This document shows positions 52,180 to 61,333 of a stretch of 64,000 bases of DNA, in pieces. The stretch spans positions 33,975-97,974 of the forward strand of contig CAZQVN010000008.1 in NCBI GenBank assembly GCA_964596775.1. The letters are read 5' to 3'. Source of the stretch: CAZQVN01 sp964596775. GTDB lineage: Bacteria > Eisenbacteria > RBG-16-71-46 > JABDJR01 > JAWXBZ01. Both the position numbers and the translations under genes were made by a program. Numbering within the stretch: position 1 is the stretch's first letter; every line of letters begins with the position of its first letter. The notes under the pieces are model-generated. The model did not search any database. It saw only the letters and a program-made list of their open reading frames with translations, and was not told where the DNA came from.

Positions 52180-53122
52180 CGCCGCCGCGCGGTCGCCGGT
52201 TCTCGGGATCGACATCGGCGGTTCCGGCCTCAAGATCGGTCTCGTCGACATTTCCGGCGACCCGAAGCTCCTCGCGTTCGACCGGCTGAAGGGGCACCCG
52301 ACCGACGATCCCGAACGGGTGATGGACGCGGTGGCGGCGGCGGCGGACCGGCTGTTCACCCGGGTCAACGTGCCGCGGGCCGCGCTGCGGCTGGCCGGGG
52401 TCGGATGCGCCGGCCTCATCGATCTCGCGTCCGGATCGCTGGTCACCTCCCCGAACCTTCCGGCCTGGCGCGACGTGCCGCTCCGCGACGGGATGGCCCG
52501 GCGGCTCGGCGTGCCGGTCACCGTGCTGAACGACGCCGAGGCGTTTCTCACCGCGGAGTGGAAGGCGGGCTCGGCCCGCGGCGCGCGCCATGCCGTGTTC
52601 GTGGCCATCGGCACCGGGGTCGGGGGCGGCCTGGTCCTGAACGGGGCGCCGTTCCGCGGCGCCACCGGCCTCGCCGGCGAGGTCGGCCACATGTCGATCC
52701 ATCTCGACGGCGGCCCCTGCCCGTGCGGGAACCGCGGCTGCCTCGAGATGTTTCTGGGGCGGACCGCGATCAAGGAACTGGCCCTCGCGGCCGATCTTCC
52801 CCCCGGGGATGCCGCCAGTCCGGCGCGGATGGCCGCGCTCGCCGGATCCGGCGATGAACGGGCGATTCGGGTCTACGACACGATCGGCACCCGGCTCGGC
52901 ACCGCGATGGCCGGCCTGGCCAACCTCCTCGAACCCGAAGTGATCGTGATCGGCGGCGGCGTGGCCGCGGCCGGTCGGTTTCTTCTCGAACCCGCCGAGC
53001 GCGCACTGCACCTGCGGTCGATGGTGGCCCGACGGCACGCCCTGCCCCTGAAAGGCGCGCACTTCGGCCCCCAGGCCGGAATGGTCGGCGCCGCGCTCCG
53101 CGCCATGGAATCGGCATCCTGA
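52157..53122 (+). CDS. ROK-family sugar kinase
   Basis: About 321 residues from GTG at 52157 (GTG 52163 also possible), overlapping the ABC gene end. Phosphate-1 motif GIDIGGSGLKIGLVD, catalytic Asp in VTVLNDAEAF, GTGVGGGLVLNG, and the ROK zinc motif with CPCGNRGCLE preceded by GEVGHM. This is the glucokinase-like group of ROK enzymes, which phosphorylate glucose, mannose or N-acetylhexosamines with ATP. Pairing with a sugar ABC ATPase suggests use of imported sugar. Normal length. Confidence 0.9.
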
Positions 53123-53139
53123 AACAGTCGTCGTCGCCG

Positions 53140-56100
53140 GTGATGTGCCTGATCCTCGGGATCCTTCTCGTGACCCTCTCCGCCTGCGCCGGGAGGTCGC
53201 CGGGGGATGCGGATCTCGTCGGCCGACCCGGGGAACCGGCGGGTCGCGGCACGGACGCCGACGACGGCGCTGGTGCGGCGGCGGACTCCGTGCATGTCGA
53301 TGACGGAGGATCCGCGGGCGTCGCACGCGCGGACTCAGCCGGCACGGCCCGCGCCGACTCCGCCGCGGCTCCGGGCGACCCCGCCGGCACGGCACGTACC
53401 GACTCCGCCGCGGCCCCGGGCGACCGCGCCGGCATCGCACGCTCCGACTCCGCCGCGGCCCCGGGCCGGCGCGCCCCCGTCACCGCCCGAGGCGACTCGG
53501 CCTCCGCCCCGCCGCCATCTCCCTTTTTTTCCGAAACCGGCGGCTGGAACATCCGCGCCACCCGCATGCTCGGCCAGGAGGACGTGAACGGCTTCCGTCA
53601 CATCCTGGTCGAGGTGACCCTGACCCAGAACGCCACCGTCATCACCGCCCCGCGCGGCTACTACTACCCGGACACGGAACGCACGGCGCTCGGCGGCGGC
53701 GTCCGGATGACCGACGGCACGCTCGTGGTCGTCGCCGACTCCGCTTCCTATTCGCGGAGCCGCGAGGAACTCGAGGCCTGGGGCAACGTGGTCGTCCAGG
53801 ACGGGGCGGTCCGGTTCACCGGCCGGACGGGCACGTTCAACCGGAAAACCGACCTGCTGACGCTGACCGACACGGTGCGCGGCGACCAGGACGGCCGCCT
53901 GATCCGCGGCGACCGTCTCGAGTACGACCGCACGGCGGGCACGGCGCTGATCACCGGGGCGGCGGCCATCGAGGATCCGGCGCGCCGGTCGGTGGTCAGC
54001 GGGGCGCGGGTTCTCTACGACACGCGCACGCGCGAGGCCACGGTCACCGAGGCGCCGGCGCTGGACTGGGCGCGCGGGGAGAGCACCGTCCGCATCGAGG
54101 GTAACCGGCTGCGATTCCTCGACGACGGCAACCGCTTCGAGGCCGTCGGCAACGTGATCGTCCGCCAGGACCGCCAGACCGCCACCGCGGACAGCGCGGT
54201 CTTCCACGATCGCGAGGGGTACGGCGAGATGTACGGATCGCCCCGGGTCAGCGACGCGGAAGGGGATCTCACCGGAGACCGGCTGCTCCTCTACTTTGCC
54301 GACAGCGTCATGGACCGGGCGGTGATGCGGGGGAACGCGGCGCTCGTGTACATCCCCACCGACCCGTCGCTCGCCGGGGAGCGGAGCGTGGTCAGCGGCG
54401 ACAGCCTCACCGTCCATTTCGAGGAGGGGCGGATCGAGCATCTCGAAGCCCGGGGATCGCCGAAGGTCGACTACCGGCCGAGTCTCGCCGATTCGGCCAC
54501 CGGCACCGGCCGGGTGACCGCCGGCGGCGACACGGTGATCGTGCGGATCAAGGGGCAGGCCGCCGACCGGGTGGAGATCAACGGCAACGGATCCGGCGTG
54601 TACCTCTACCGGTCCGCGTCGGCGCCCGACTCCGTGGACCGCGTCGACTACAAGGCGGACCGCATCCTGTTCAAGCTGCCCGAGCGGCTCATCGAGCTGC
54701 GCGGCTCCGGCCAGACGGACTATCACAACCTGACGCTGAAGGCCGACGAGATCAACTTCGACGCGGTCCGGGAGATGCTGGAAGCCTCGCCGAAGCCGGT
54801 CCTCATCGACCGCTCCCGCCCGGGGGACCAGGAACTCGTCGGCCAGCGCGTGTCGTACGACCTCACGTCGGCGCGCGGCACGATCTACCACGGCCGCACC
54901 CAGTTCGAGGACGGGTTCATCTTCGCCGACAGCCTGCGCAAGGTGACGAACCGCGAGTTCAACGCCGATCACGGAAAGTACACGACCTGCGATCTCGTCG
55001 GCCAGGACGAGGATCCGCACTTCCACTTCGTCAGCCGGCGGATGAAGGTGTACCTCGGCGACAAGGTCGTGGCGAAGCCGGTCACGCTGTACATCGGCAA
55101 GATCCCGGTCTTCGCGCTGCCGTTCTACGTCTTCTCCATCCGCAAGGGGCGCCACTCCGGCCTGCTCCTGCCGCGCTTCGAGTTCGGCTTCAACTCGCAG
55201 GGCGGACGCTTCTTCGAAAATCTCGGCTACTACTGGGCCGCCAGCGACTACACGGACTACACGTTCCGCCTCGGCTACCGGGAACGGCCGGGCGTCCTGA
55301 TCGGGGAGGGCACCGCGGTCTACGTCAAGCGGAACGTCATCAACGGACAGCTCGACGTCGGCCACGCCTGGGGGCTCGAGCGCGGCCTGAACCAGGTCCG
55401 CATCGCCCACAACCAGACGCTCGGCGGCAACGCGAACCTCACGATCAACGGCGAGTTCGAGGATCCGGAGTTCCGCAGCCTCCGCGGTCTCGGCAGCGGC
55501 ATCGGGTCCCGGGTGGACCGGCAGCTCACGTCGCGGGCCGGTCTCACGAAGAACTGGAACGAGCAGGGGATCTCCCTTTCGGTGACGGGGTCGCAGGAAA
55601 AGGCGCTGGACTCGGACCTGAACGACGGGATCGACGAGATCACGCTGAACCGGGTGTTTCCGAGCGTGTCGGCGTCGCTCAACCGCCGCACGGTTGGCCG
55701 CCGGGCCACGAGCGAGCGCCCGGCGTTTCTCCCCTGGGCGCAGACGCTCTCCTACCAGCTGTCCTTTTCGGGCACGCGGAGGGAGCAGGCCCGCGAGCAG
55801 ACGACGCGGATCGCCGCCACCGACTCGACCGCCGGCGACACCACGGCCGTGATCCTGCGCAGCGACACCGAGTCGGCCACGTGGCGGTTTTCGCTCGGCG
55901 ACCAGAGAAAACTGCTCGGCTTCATCAACCTGACCCCGAGCCTGAACCTCGCGGAGAACTGGGTAGACCGCGAGTTCTCCGCCGCCGACACGGTGATGGG
56001 GTTCCGCCGGGCGGCCACGTACTCGCTGTCGCTCGGCGCGAGCGCCACGGCCTACGGCACGTTCTTTCCCGGCATCGGACCGCTGGTGGCGCTCCGCCAC

Positions 56101-56988
56101 ACGGTCAACCCGTCCGTGTCGCTCTCCTACAACCCGGAGTTCCGGAACCTCACGTTCGCCGACACGAACGGGGTGCGCCGCAACCGCTATCCCGGGGTCG
56201 GCGCGCGGGAGTCCCAGGTCATGAGCTACACGCTGGTGAACGGCTTCCAGGCCAAGCTGAAGAGCGGGGAGGACATCCGGCGGGTGGACCTGTTTACCTG
56301 GCGGCTGAGCGGAAGCTACGACCTTCTCGCCGCCAAGCGGGGGGAGGACCGGCCGGCCTCGAACATCTCCAGTTCGCTGGACCTCAACCGGATCAAGAAC
56401 GTCAGCCTGAACTTCAACAGCGTGCACAACCCCTACAGCCAGCTCCGGGCCGAGTCGTTCAACCTGCGGAGCAACCTCGGGCTGTCGGGGTCGCTCCCGG
56501 GGGCTCCCGGCGATGCGGCCGCGGCGGCGCCGGCCGGTTCGGGCGGGTCGCGGGTCAACACCCCGGGGTACGACCGGAATCCCGACCTGTACCAGCCGGC
56601 CGGGAGCGGCGGGGTGGCCGGCGGGGAGGCGCTGAACTGGAGTTCCTCGTTCGGCCTGTCCTACAACGGCTCGCGGAGGGCGGGGGGAGGGCTGGACACG
56701 CAGACGAACCTGAGCAGCGGCCTGCAGGTCAACCTGACGAAAAACTGGGGGATGAGCTACCAGAACGCCTATGCGTTCGAAACGAGCGAGCTGACCTACC
56801 AGGAGCTGCGCCTGACCCGGAAACTCCACTGCTGGGAGGCGTCGTTCAGCTACCGGGCCACCCCGCTCCAGAACGAATTCTATTTCAAGATAAACGTTAT
56901 CTCCCTGCCGGACATCAAATTCGAGCGCGGTCCCGGTCTGGGGGCGCTGGGAACCCTGAACAGCTTCTCCCCGGGAGGGGGATTCTGA
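53140..56988 (+). CDS. lptD: LptD-type LPS-assembly outer-membrane protein with lipobox and OstA repeats
   Basis: 1282 residues from GTG at 53140 (ATG at 53143 adjacent). The N-terminus MCLILGILLVTLSAC is a lipoprotein signal. A Pro/Ala/Asp/Ser spacer of about 100 residues with three 15-residue repeats follows, then several OstA/LptA-like beta-jellyroll repeats (about 125-650: FRHILVEVTLTQNATVITAP, RFEAVGNVIVRQDRQTATAD), then the LptD barrel with AKPVTLYIGKIPVFALPFYV and FSIRKGRHSGLLLPRFEFG. It inserts LPS in the outer leaflet. E. coli LptD is 784 residues and is not itself a lipoprotein; this protein seems to merge LptA-like bridge repeats with the barrel. Its presence implies an LPS-bearing outer membrane. 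Confidence 0.9.
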   Translation: MMCLILGILLVTLSACAGRSPGDADLVGRPGEPAGRGTDADDGAGAAADSVHVDDGGSAGVARADSAGTARADSAAAPGDPAGTARTDSAAAPGDRAGIARSDSAAAPGRRAPVTARGDSASAPPPSPFFSETGGWNIRATRMLGQEDVNGFRHILVEVTLTQNATVITAPRGYYYPDTERTALGGGVRMTDGTLVVVADSASYSRSREELEAWGNVVVQDGAVRFTGRTGTFNRKTDLLTLTDTVRGDQDGRLIRGDRLEYDRTAGTALITGAAAIEDPARRSVVSGARVLYDTRTREATVTEAPALDWARGESTVRIEGNRLRFLDDGNRFEAVGNVIVRQDRQTATADSAVFHDREGYGEMYGSPRVSDAEGDLTGDRLLLYFADSVMDRAVMRGNAALVYIPTDPSLAGERSVVSGDSLTVHFEEGRIEHLEARGSPKVDYRPSLADSATGTGRVTAGGDTVIVRIKGQAADRVEINGNGSGVYLYRSASAPDSVDRVDYKADRILFKLPERLIELRGSGQTDYHNLTLKADEINFDAVREMLEASPKPVLIDRSRPGDQELVGQRVSYDLTSARGTIYHGRTQFEDGFIFADSLRKVTNREFNADHGKYTTCDLVGQDEDPHFHFVSRRMKVYLGDKVVAKPVTLYIGKIPVFALPFYVFSIRKGRHSGLLLPRFEFGFNSQGGRFFENLGYYWAASDYTDYTFRLGYRERPGVLIGEGTAVYVKRNVINGQLDVGHAWGLERGLNQVRIAHNQTLGGNANLTINGEFEDPEFRSLRGLGSGIGSRVDRQLTSRAGLTKNWNEQGISLSVTGSQEKALDSDLNDGIDEITLNRVFPSVSASLNRRTVGRRATSERPAFLPWAQTLSYQLSFSGTRREQAREQTTRIAATDSTAGDTTAVILRSDTESATWRFSLGDQRKLLGFINLTPSLNLAENWVDREFSAADTVMGFRRAATYSLSLGASATAYGTFFPGIGPLVALRHTVNPSVSLSYNPEFRNLTFADTNGVRRNRYPGVGARESQVMSYTLVNGFQAKLKSGEDIRRVDLFTWRLSGSYDLLAAKRGEDRPASNISSSLDLNRIKNVSLNFNSVHNPYSQLRAESFNLRSNLGLSGSLPGAPGDAAAAAPAGSGGSRVNTPGYDRNPDLYQPAGSGGVAGGEALNWSSSFGLSYNGSRRAGGGLDTQTNLSSGLQVNLTKNWGMSYQNAYAFETSELTYQELRLTRKLHCWEASFSYRATPLQNEFYFKINVISLPDIKFERGPGLGALGTLNSFSPGGGF
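53341..53475 (+). repeat. Three 45-nt in-frame tandem repeats in lptD
   Basis: Each copy encodes a variant of GTARADSAAAPGDPA. They start at 53341, 53386 and 53431, and a half copy precedes them. The repeat forms an unstructured spacer after the lipobox. Confidence 0.8.
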
Positions 56989-57118
56989 AAGTTCCGGGGG
57001 TTCCGGGAGTCCGGGAACTGGACCCGGCCGTCCCAGCCGGGGTTTCGGTATCCCGATCCCGGACAAAAGTGGGGCAACCCCGGGTTCCGGCCGATGTAAC
57101 AGACACTGAGAGAATGCG

Positions 57119-57148
57119 TTGCCAATGCGACGCCGGTTTGCTTATACT
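57119..57148 (+). promoter_or_regulatory. Promoter of the UGA-containing gene
   Basis: TTGCCA (57119-57124), 18-nt spacer, TATACT (57143-57148). The predicted leader is about 55 nt, ending in AAGGAGG (57198-57204), 6 nt before GTG 57211. Confidence 0.65.
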
Positions 57149-57210
57149 TCCCGGTCGGATTTTTTCAATCCGGCCTGATCCGTGAACTCATGATTTCAAG
57201 GAGGTTTTTC

Positions 57211-58608
57211 GTGTCGCGTGCGCGTCTCCTGACACTGGCGGCCATGGCCGCGCTGGCCCTGATGGCCGGATCCCACAGCCGGTTCGCCTGGAGCCAGGGC
57301 GAAGGAACCGAGCTGGTCATCCTTCCGTCCTCGGCCATCCAGGGCGAACTCGCCCCTTGTGGCTGACACAAGAAACAGCTAGGCGGGCTGGCCCGGCGGG
57401 CCAGTTATTACGAGAGAATTCACCAGGAAAACCCCTACGTCCTCACGGTCGACGCGGGCGACTTCGGCATGCTCGCCAGCCCCGGTCAGTCGGGCGGCTG
57501 GGAGACGACGAAGTTCATGGCCCAGAACATGAAGAAGCTCGGCATGGAAGTCTGGACGCCCGGCGAGCGCGAACTCTTCTTCGGCATGGACAAGTTCAAG
57601 GAACTGGTTCAGGCCATGGGCAGCGAGGTCGTCTCCGCCAACCTGACGGACGGTTCCGGCAAGATGCTGTTCAAGGATCGCCTGGTCCTGACCAGGGGAC
57701 CGATCAAGATCGGCATCACCGGGGTCACGAGCCGGAGCGTGTTTGAAGGCACGCCGGTCAGCCAGAACCAGGGGCGGGACGAGTTCGGCTTCAAGGACAT
57801 GTTCGACAGCGTCAAGCCGGTCGTGGCCGATCTCCGCAAGAGCACCGACGTGGTCGTGGTCCTGGCTCACGTCGGCCCGGCGGATGCGCGCCGGCTGGCC
57901 GACGAGATCCCCGGCATCGACGTCGTGGTGGTGGGGCACAACCCCGGCTACATGTACAACCCGGATCGCATCGGCGACGTGCTCCTCGTCCGCAACGGCA
58001 ACCGCGGCCAGTACGCCGCCAAGGTCGTCCTCACGCTGGACGCCCAGAAGCGGATCGCCGACTACAAGGGGACGAACGAGCCGCTCAACGAGGGGATCAC
58101 CGTCGAGCCGAACATGGGCAGCGAGATCGCCAAGTTCCAGGAGGAAGTGACGAAGCAGCAGGCCCAGGAGGCCCGTGAGCGCGCCCTGGCGTCGGCGGAT
58201 TCGCGGGGCGGCAACAAGTACCTCGGCGACGAGGTCTGCGCCCGCTGCCACTCCGACATCTACACGAAGTGGTCGAAGAGTCCGCACGCCAGCGCCTACC
58301 AGACCCTGGTCAAGGCGAACAAGCAGACGGACCTGTCCTGCATCGGCTGCCACGTGACCGGCTACGGCGATGCCACCGGCTACCAGACCCTCGTGTACAG
58401 CATCAACGCGGAGGGCAAGTCGGACACGACGGACTCCGTCACGCTGCGGAACGTGCAGTGCGAATCCTGCCACGGCAAGGGAACGATGCACGGCACGGAA
58501 GGGATGGTCACGAAGGTGACGAAGGAAGCGTGCGTCACCTGCCACGACGCGGCCAACGATCCCGACTTCAACTTCGAGAAGGCGATCGCGGCGGGTCTGC
58601 ACCACTAG
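57211..58608 (+). CDS. Candidate selenoprotein: metallophosphoesterase fused to tetraheme cytochrome c
   Basis: 465 residues if UGA at 57364-57366 is read as selenocysteine (residue 52). GTG 57211 has AAGGAGG 6 nt upstream; ATG 57190 is in frame and would place SRRFF before the same hydrophobic core. Signal peptide about 1-30. The sequence LAPCG-U-HKKQLGGLARR corresponds to the PCGC...GGLARR opening, as I recall it, of secreted UshA-like phosphoesterases fused to cytochromes. Coding is equally good on both sides of the UGA. The phosphoesterase part has TVDAGDF, VVLAHVGP and VVVGHNPG. Four heme sites follow: CARCH, CIGCH, CESCH, CVTCH (c554-like). Located in the periplasm or on the surface. 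Alternative: a nonsense mutation or base error. Confidence 0.8.
57388..57404 (+). promoter_or_regulatory. Candidate bacterial SECIS hairpin
   Basis: CTGGCCC (57388-57394) pairs perfectly with GGGCCAG (57398-57404), leaving loop GGC. The stem starts 22 nt after the UGA and the apical GG lies 29 nt after it, within the spacing I recall for bacterial SECIS models (about 16-37 nt, with G at the start of the loop). Confidence 0.62.
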
Positions 58609-58634
58609 CAGTCCAATCCGGATCGGAAAATGGG

Positions 58635-58668
58635 AAATGCCGGGCTCGAAAGGCCCGGCATTTTTTTT
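58635..58668 (+). terminator. Rho-independent terminator after the cytochrome gene
   Basis: Perfect 11-bp stem AAATGCCGGGC/GCCCGGCATTT with loop TCGAAAG, overlapping a run of eight T, 26 nt after the stop. Confidence 0.92.
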
Positions 58669-58790
58669 GTGCTCCGCTTCTGTTTTGCATGGCTCTCAAC
58701 GGTACGGCCGGTTTAGCATCGGGGGAGCGATCCGCTGGACGAGGGCCCGCAGCCATGCGGCCGTACAGGGCGGCTCAGGGCTCGATCCGC

Positions 58791-58819
58791 TTGACGCACG
58801 ACCCCGGTCCGAGTATCAT
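58791..58819 (+). promoter_or_regulatory. Promoter of the transsulfuration operon
   Basis: TTGACG (58791-58796), 17-nt spacer, TATCAT (58814-58819). The leader is about 65 nt. Confidence 0.7.
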
Positions 58820-58890
58820 GCATCGGCTCTAAACCCCTTATTTGTCAACATTTTCGGGATTCAAGGCACGTCCCAGGGAGAATAGGATTC

Positions 58891-60276
58891 ATGGCACTGC
58901 TTGATGGCGTTCAGTACAAGAAGTCCGTCCTCGAGATGATCGGGAACACCCCGCTGATCCGGCTCAACAAGGTCACGAGAGGACTCAAGTCCACGCTGCT
59001 GGCCAAGGTGGAGTTCTTCAACCCCGGCGGCAGCGTCAAGGACCGGATCGGCATCAAGATCCTCGAGCAGGCCGAGAAGAACGGCGAGATCAAGCCCGGC
59101 GGAACGATCGTCGAGTCCACGTCCGGCAACACCGGGATGGGGCTGGCCATCGCCGCCGCCGTCAAGGGGTACAAGTCGATCTTCACGATGCCGGACAAGA
59201 TGAGCCTGGAGAAGATCAATCTCCTGAAGGCCATGGGCGCCGAGGTGGTGGTCACGCCGACGGCCGTGGCGCCCGAGAGCCCCGATTCGTACTACTCTGT
59301 GGCCCGCCGCCTGGCCGAGGAAACGCCGAACGCGTTCCTGGCCAACCAGTACTTCAACGACGACAACCCGCTGGCCCACTACGAAACGACCGGCCCGGAA
59401 ATCTGGGAGCAGACGGCGGGGAAGATCACGCACTTCATCGCCACGATGGGCACCGGCGGCACGATCTCGGGCACCGGGCGCTATCTCAAGGAAAAAAACA
59501 AGAACATCCAGATCGTCGGCGTGGACCCCGAGGGGTCGATCCTCCGCGACTACTTCTACACGAAGAAGCTGACCGAAGCGCGGCCGTACAAGGTCGAGGG
59601 GATCGGCGAGGACATCATCCCGGGCACCACGCACTTCCAGTACATCGACGACATCGTCCGGGTGAACGACCGCGAGTGCCTGAACACGGCCCGGCGGATC
59701 GCGCGGGACGAGGGGCTGCTCGTCGGCGGATCGTGCGGCGCCGCGGTGGCCGGGGCGCTCCGCTACCTGGCGGACAAGGGGGACGACGTGCTGGCCGTGG
59801 TCATTCTTCCCGACACCGGCGAACGCTACCTGTCCAAGGTGTACAACGACGCCTGGATGCGCGACAACGGCCTGCTCGAACTCGAGAGCGTCAGGATTTC
59901 CGATGTGCTGAAGGCCAAGAAGCAGGGGCTCCAGGATCTCGTGACGGTCGACGCCGCCGACACGGTGCGGCGGGCGCTGGACCTGATCAAGGAGTACGAC
60001 ATCTCGCAGATCCCGGTGTTCCTCGACGGCAAGATGGCCGGTTCGATCAACGAGAACAACGTGATGCGCGCCGTCCTCGAGAATCCGGCGATCATCGACG
60101 AGCGGGTCGGCCGGCTGATGGAGCCGCCGTTCCCCACGGTCGACGCCTCGGATCCGATCCGCGATGCGGTCACCCGGCTGTCCGGCAAGAACTCGCCGGT
60201 GCTCGTGGTCATGGAAAACGGCACGGCCATCGGACTGCTCACGCGGACGGACGTGATCGGTTTCGTGTCGCTATGA
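58891..60276 (+). CDS. Cystathionine beta-synthase
   Basis: 461 residues from ATG at 58891. PLP fold-type II enzyme: GNTPLIRLNKV, Schiff-base K50 in NPGGSVKDRIG, STSGNTGMGLA (substrate loop), GTGGTISGTGRYLKE (phosphate loop). A C-terminal pair of CBS domains (about 335-461: DLVTVDAADTVRRALDLI and FPTVDASDPIRDAV) marks CBS rather than plain cysteine synthase. It makes cystathionine from homocysteine and serine (or releases H2S). With the gamma-lyase-like gene downstream it gives reverse transsulfuration. Its stop overlaps the next ATG. Confidence 0.92.
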   Translation: MALLDGVQYKKSVLEMIGNTPLIRLNKVTRGLKSTLLAKVEFFNPGGSVKDRIGIKILEQAEKNGEIKPGGTIVESTSGNTGMGLAIAAAVKGYKSIFTMPDKMSLEKINLLKAMGAEVVVTPTAVAPESPDSYYSVARRLAEETPNAFLANQYFNDDNPLAHYETTGPEIWEQTAGKITHFIATMGTGGTISGTGRYLKEKNKNIQIVGVDPEGSILRDYFYTKKLTEARPYKVEGIGEDIIPGTTHFQYIDDIVRVNDRECLNTARRIARDEGLLVGGSCGAAVAGALRYLADKGDDVLAVVILPDTGERYLSKVYNDAWMRDNGLLELESVRISDVLKAKKQGLQDLVTVDAADTVRRALDLIKEYDISQIPVFLDGKMAGSINENNVMRAVLENPAIIDERVGRLMEPPFPTVDASDPIRDAVTRLSGKNSPVLVVMENGTAIGLLTRTDVIGFVSL

Positions 60277-61322
60277 CGCAGGGGTCGTTCGGCGCGGGCC
60301 TTCTCCGGCGGGCGCGCCCGTGGAGAAGGTTCGTCGGCGCGGCGGGCGCGATCGCCGGAGGGCTGCGCCTTGCGCCGGCAGCGCTCGTTCTCGCGCTGTT
60401 CCTGGCCGGCTGTTCCGGCCTGTCGCCGCAGAAGCCGATCGGGCCCGACCCGAACGCCAGCTGCGACGGATCGATCACCGTCTTTTCGCCGGTGGGCAGC
60501 GGCCTGGCGTCGGTGGGCACCGACACCACGCTGGACCTCGCCACCTGGAACCTGGAGTTCTTTCCGCTGCGGCTTCCCGGGGACTTCACCTGCCCGCATC
60601 CCAACGACCAGGACCGGATCACGAAGATGGCGGAACTCGTCAACACGCTGAACCTCGACGTCATCGCGGTGCAGGAGGTTTCGAACGCGGACGGCTTCCA
60701 GCAGATGCTGGCGCTCTGTCCGGACTTCGAGGGGGTTCTCGAGTCGGAGCCGCACGGGTGCAACTACCAGCGGACCGGCGTCATCTACCGGAAGAGCATC
60801 GCCACGCTGAACGCGTTCCGCACGTTGACGGAGCTCAGCGTGTTCACGCGGGAGCCGACCGAGGCCGACTTCACAGTTACCCAGTCGGGGCGGTCCTACC
60901 GTTTCCGGCTGATCAGCCTGCACCTGAAGGCCGGCGGGGAGACGGACGCGCCCCGGCGCCGGTCGGAAACGACCGCGCTGCACGCCTATCTGGAGGGGAA
61001 GGCCACGACGGAGCCGGGGCTGGACTACATCGTGGCGGGGGACTGGAACGACGTGCTCACCGACCCGATGAACATCACGTCGTTTCCGGCGTTCCTGTCC
61101 GATCCGGAAAACTTCAGCTTCGTGACGGATCCGCTCAAGAGCATTCCGTCCATGGCCTCGCTCGGAACGCGGCTCATCGACCTGATTCTCGTCAACCGCA
61201 GCGCCTGCCCCGATTTTTCCGGCGCCCGGGTGGCCACGCTCCGTCTCGATCTTCTCGTTTCCGGTTACGGCAACATTTCCGATCACCGGCCGGTCATGGT
61301 TCAGGCGCCGGTCTTCAAGTAA
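60273..61322 (+). CDS. Endonuclease/exonuclease/phosphatase-family lipoprotein
   Basis: 349 residues from ATG at 60273, overlapping the upstream stop as ATGA. A basic N-terminus, hydrophobic stretch and lipobox FLAGCSG (Cys47) indicate a lipid-anchored protein. EEP-fold catalytic motifs are LDLATWNLEFF, DVIAVQEV (metal Glu), ISLHLKAGG, VAGDWNDVL (Asp/Asn) and ISDHRPVMV (catalytic His). It cleaves phosphodiester or phosphomonoester bonds outside the cytoplasm; possible substrates include nucleic acids and phospholipid or inositol phosphates. Its place between the two transsulfuration genes looks like an operon passenger. Confidence 0.86.
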   Translation: MTQGSFGAGLLRRARPWRRFVGAAGAIAGGLRLAPAALVLALFLAGCSGLSPQKPIGPDPNASCDGSITVFSPVGSGLASVGTDTTLDLATWNLEFFPLRLPGDFTCPHPNDQDRITKMAELVNTLNLDVIAVQEVSNADGFQQMLALCPDFEGVLESEPHGCNYQRTGVIYRKSIATLNAFRTLTELSVFTREPTEADFTVTQSGRSYRFRLISLHLKAGGETDAPRRRSETTALHAYLEGKATTEPGLDYIVAGDWNDVLTDPMNITSFPAFLSDPENFSFVTDPLKSIPSMASLGTRLIDLILVNRSACPDFSGARVATLRLDLLVSGYGNISDHRPVMVQAPVFK

Positions 61323-61333
61323 AGGAGTCGAAC

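Noticed and set aside
53335..57066. 1243-residue open frame on the minus strand
   Set aside because: Antisense to lptD, with no domain pattern and no ribosome site.
57469..58608. Cytochrome gene starting at ATG 57469 after the TGA
   Set aside because: There is no ribosome site or signal peptide at 57469, yet the four heme sites require export. Coding and conservation-like motifs continue upstream through the TGA.
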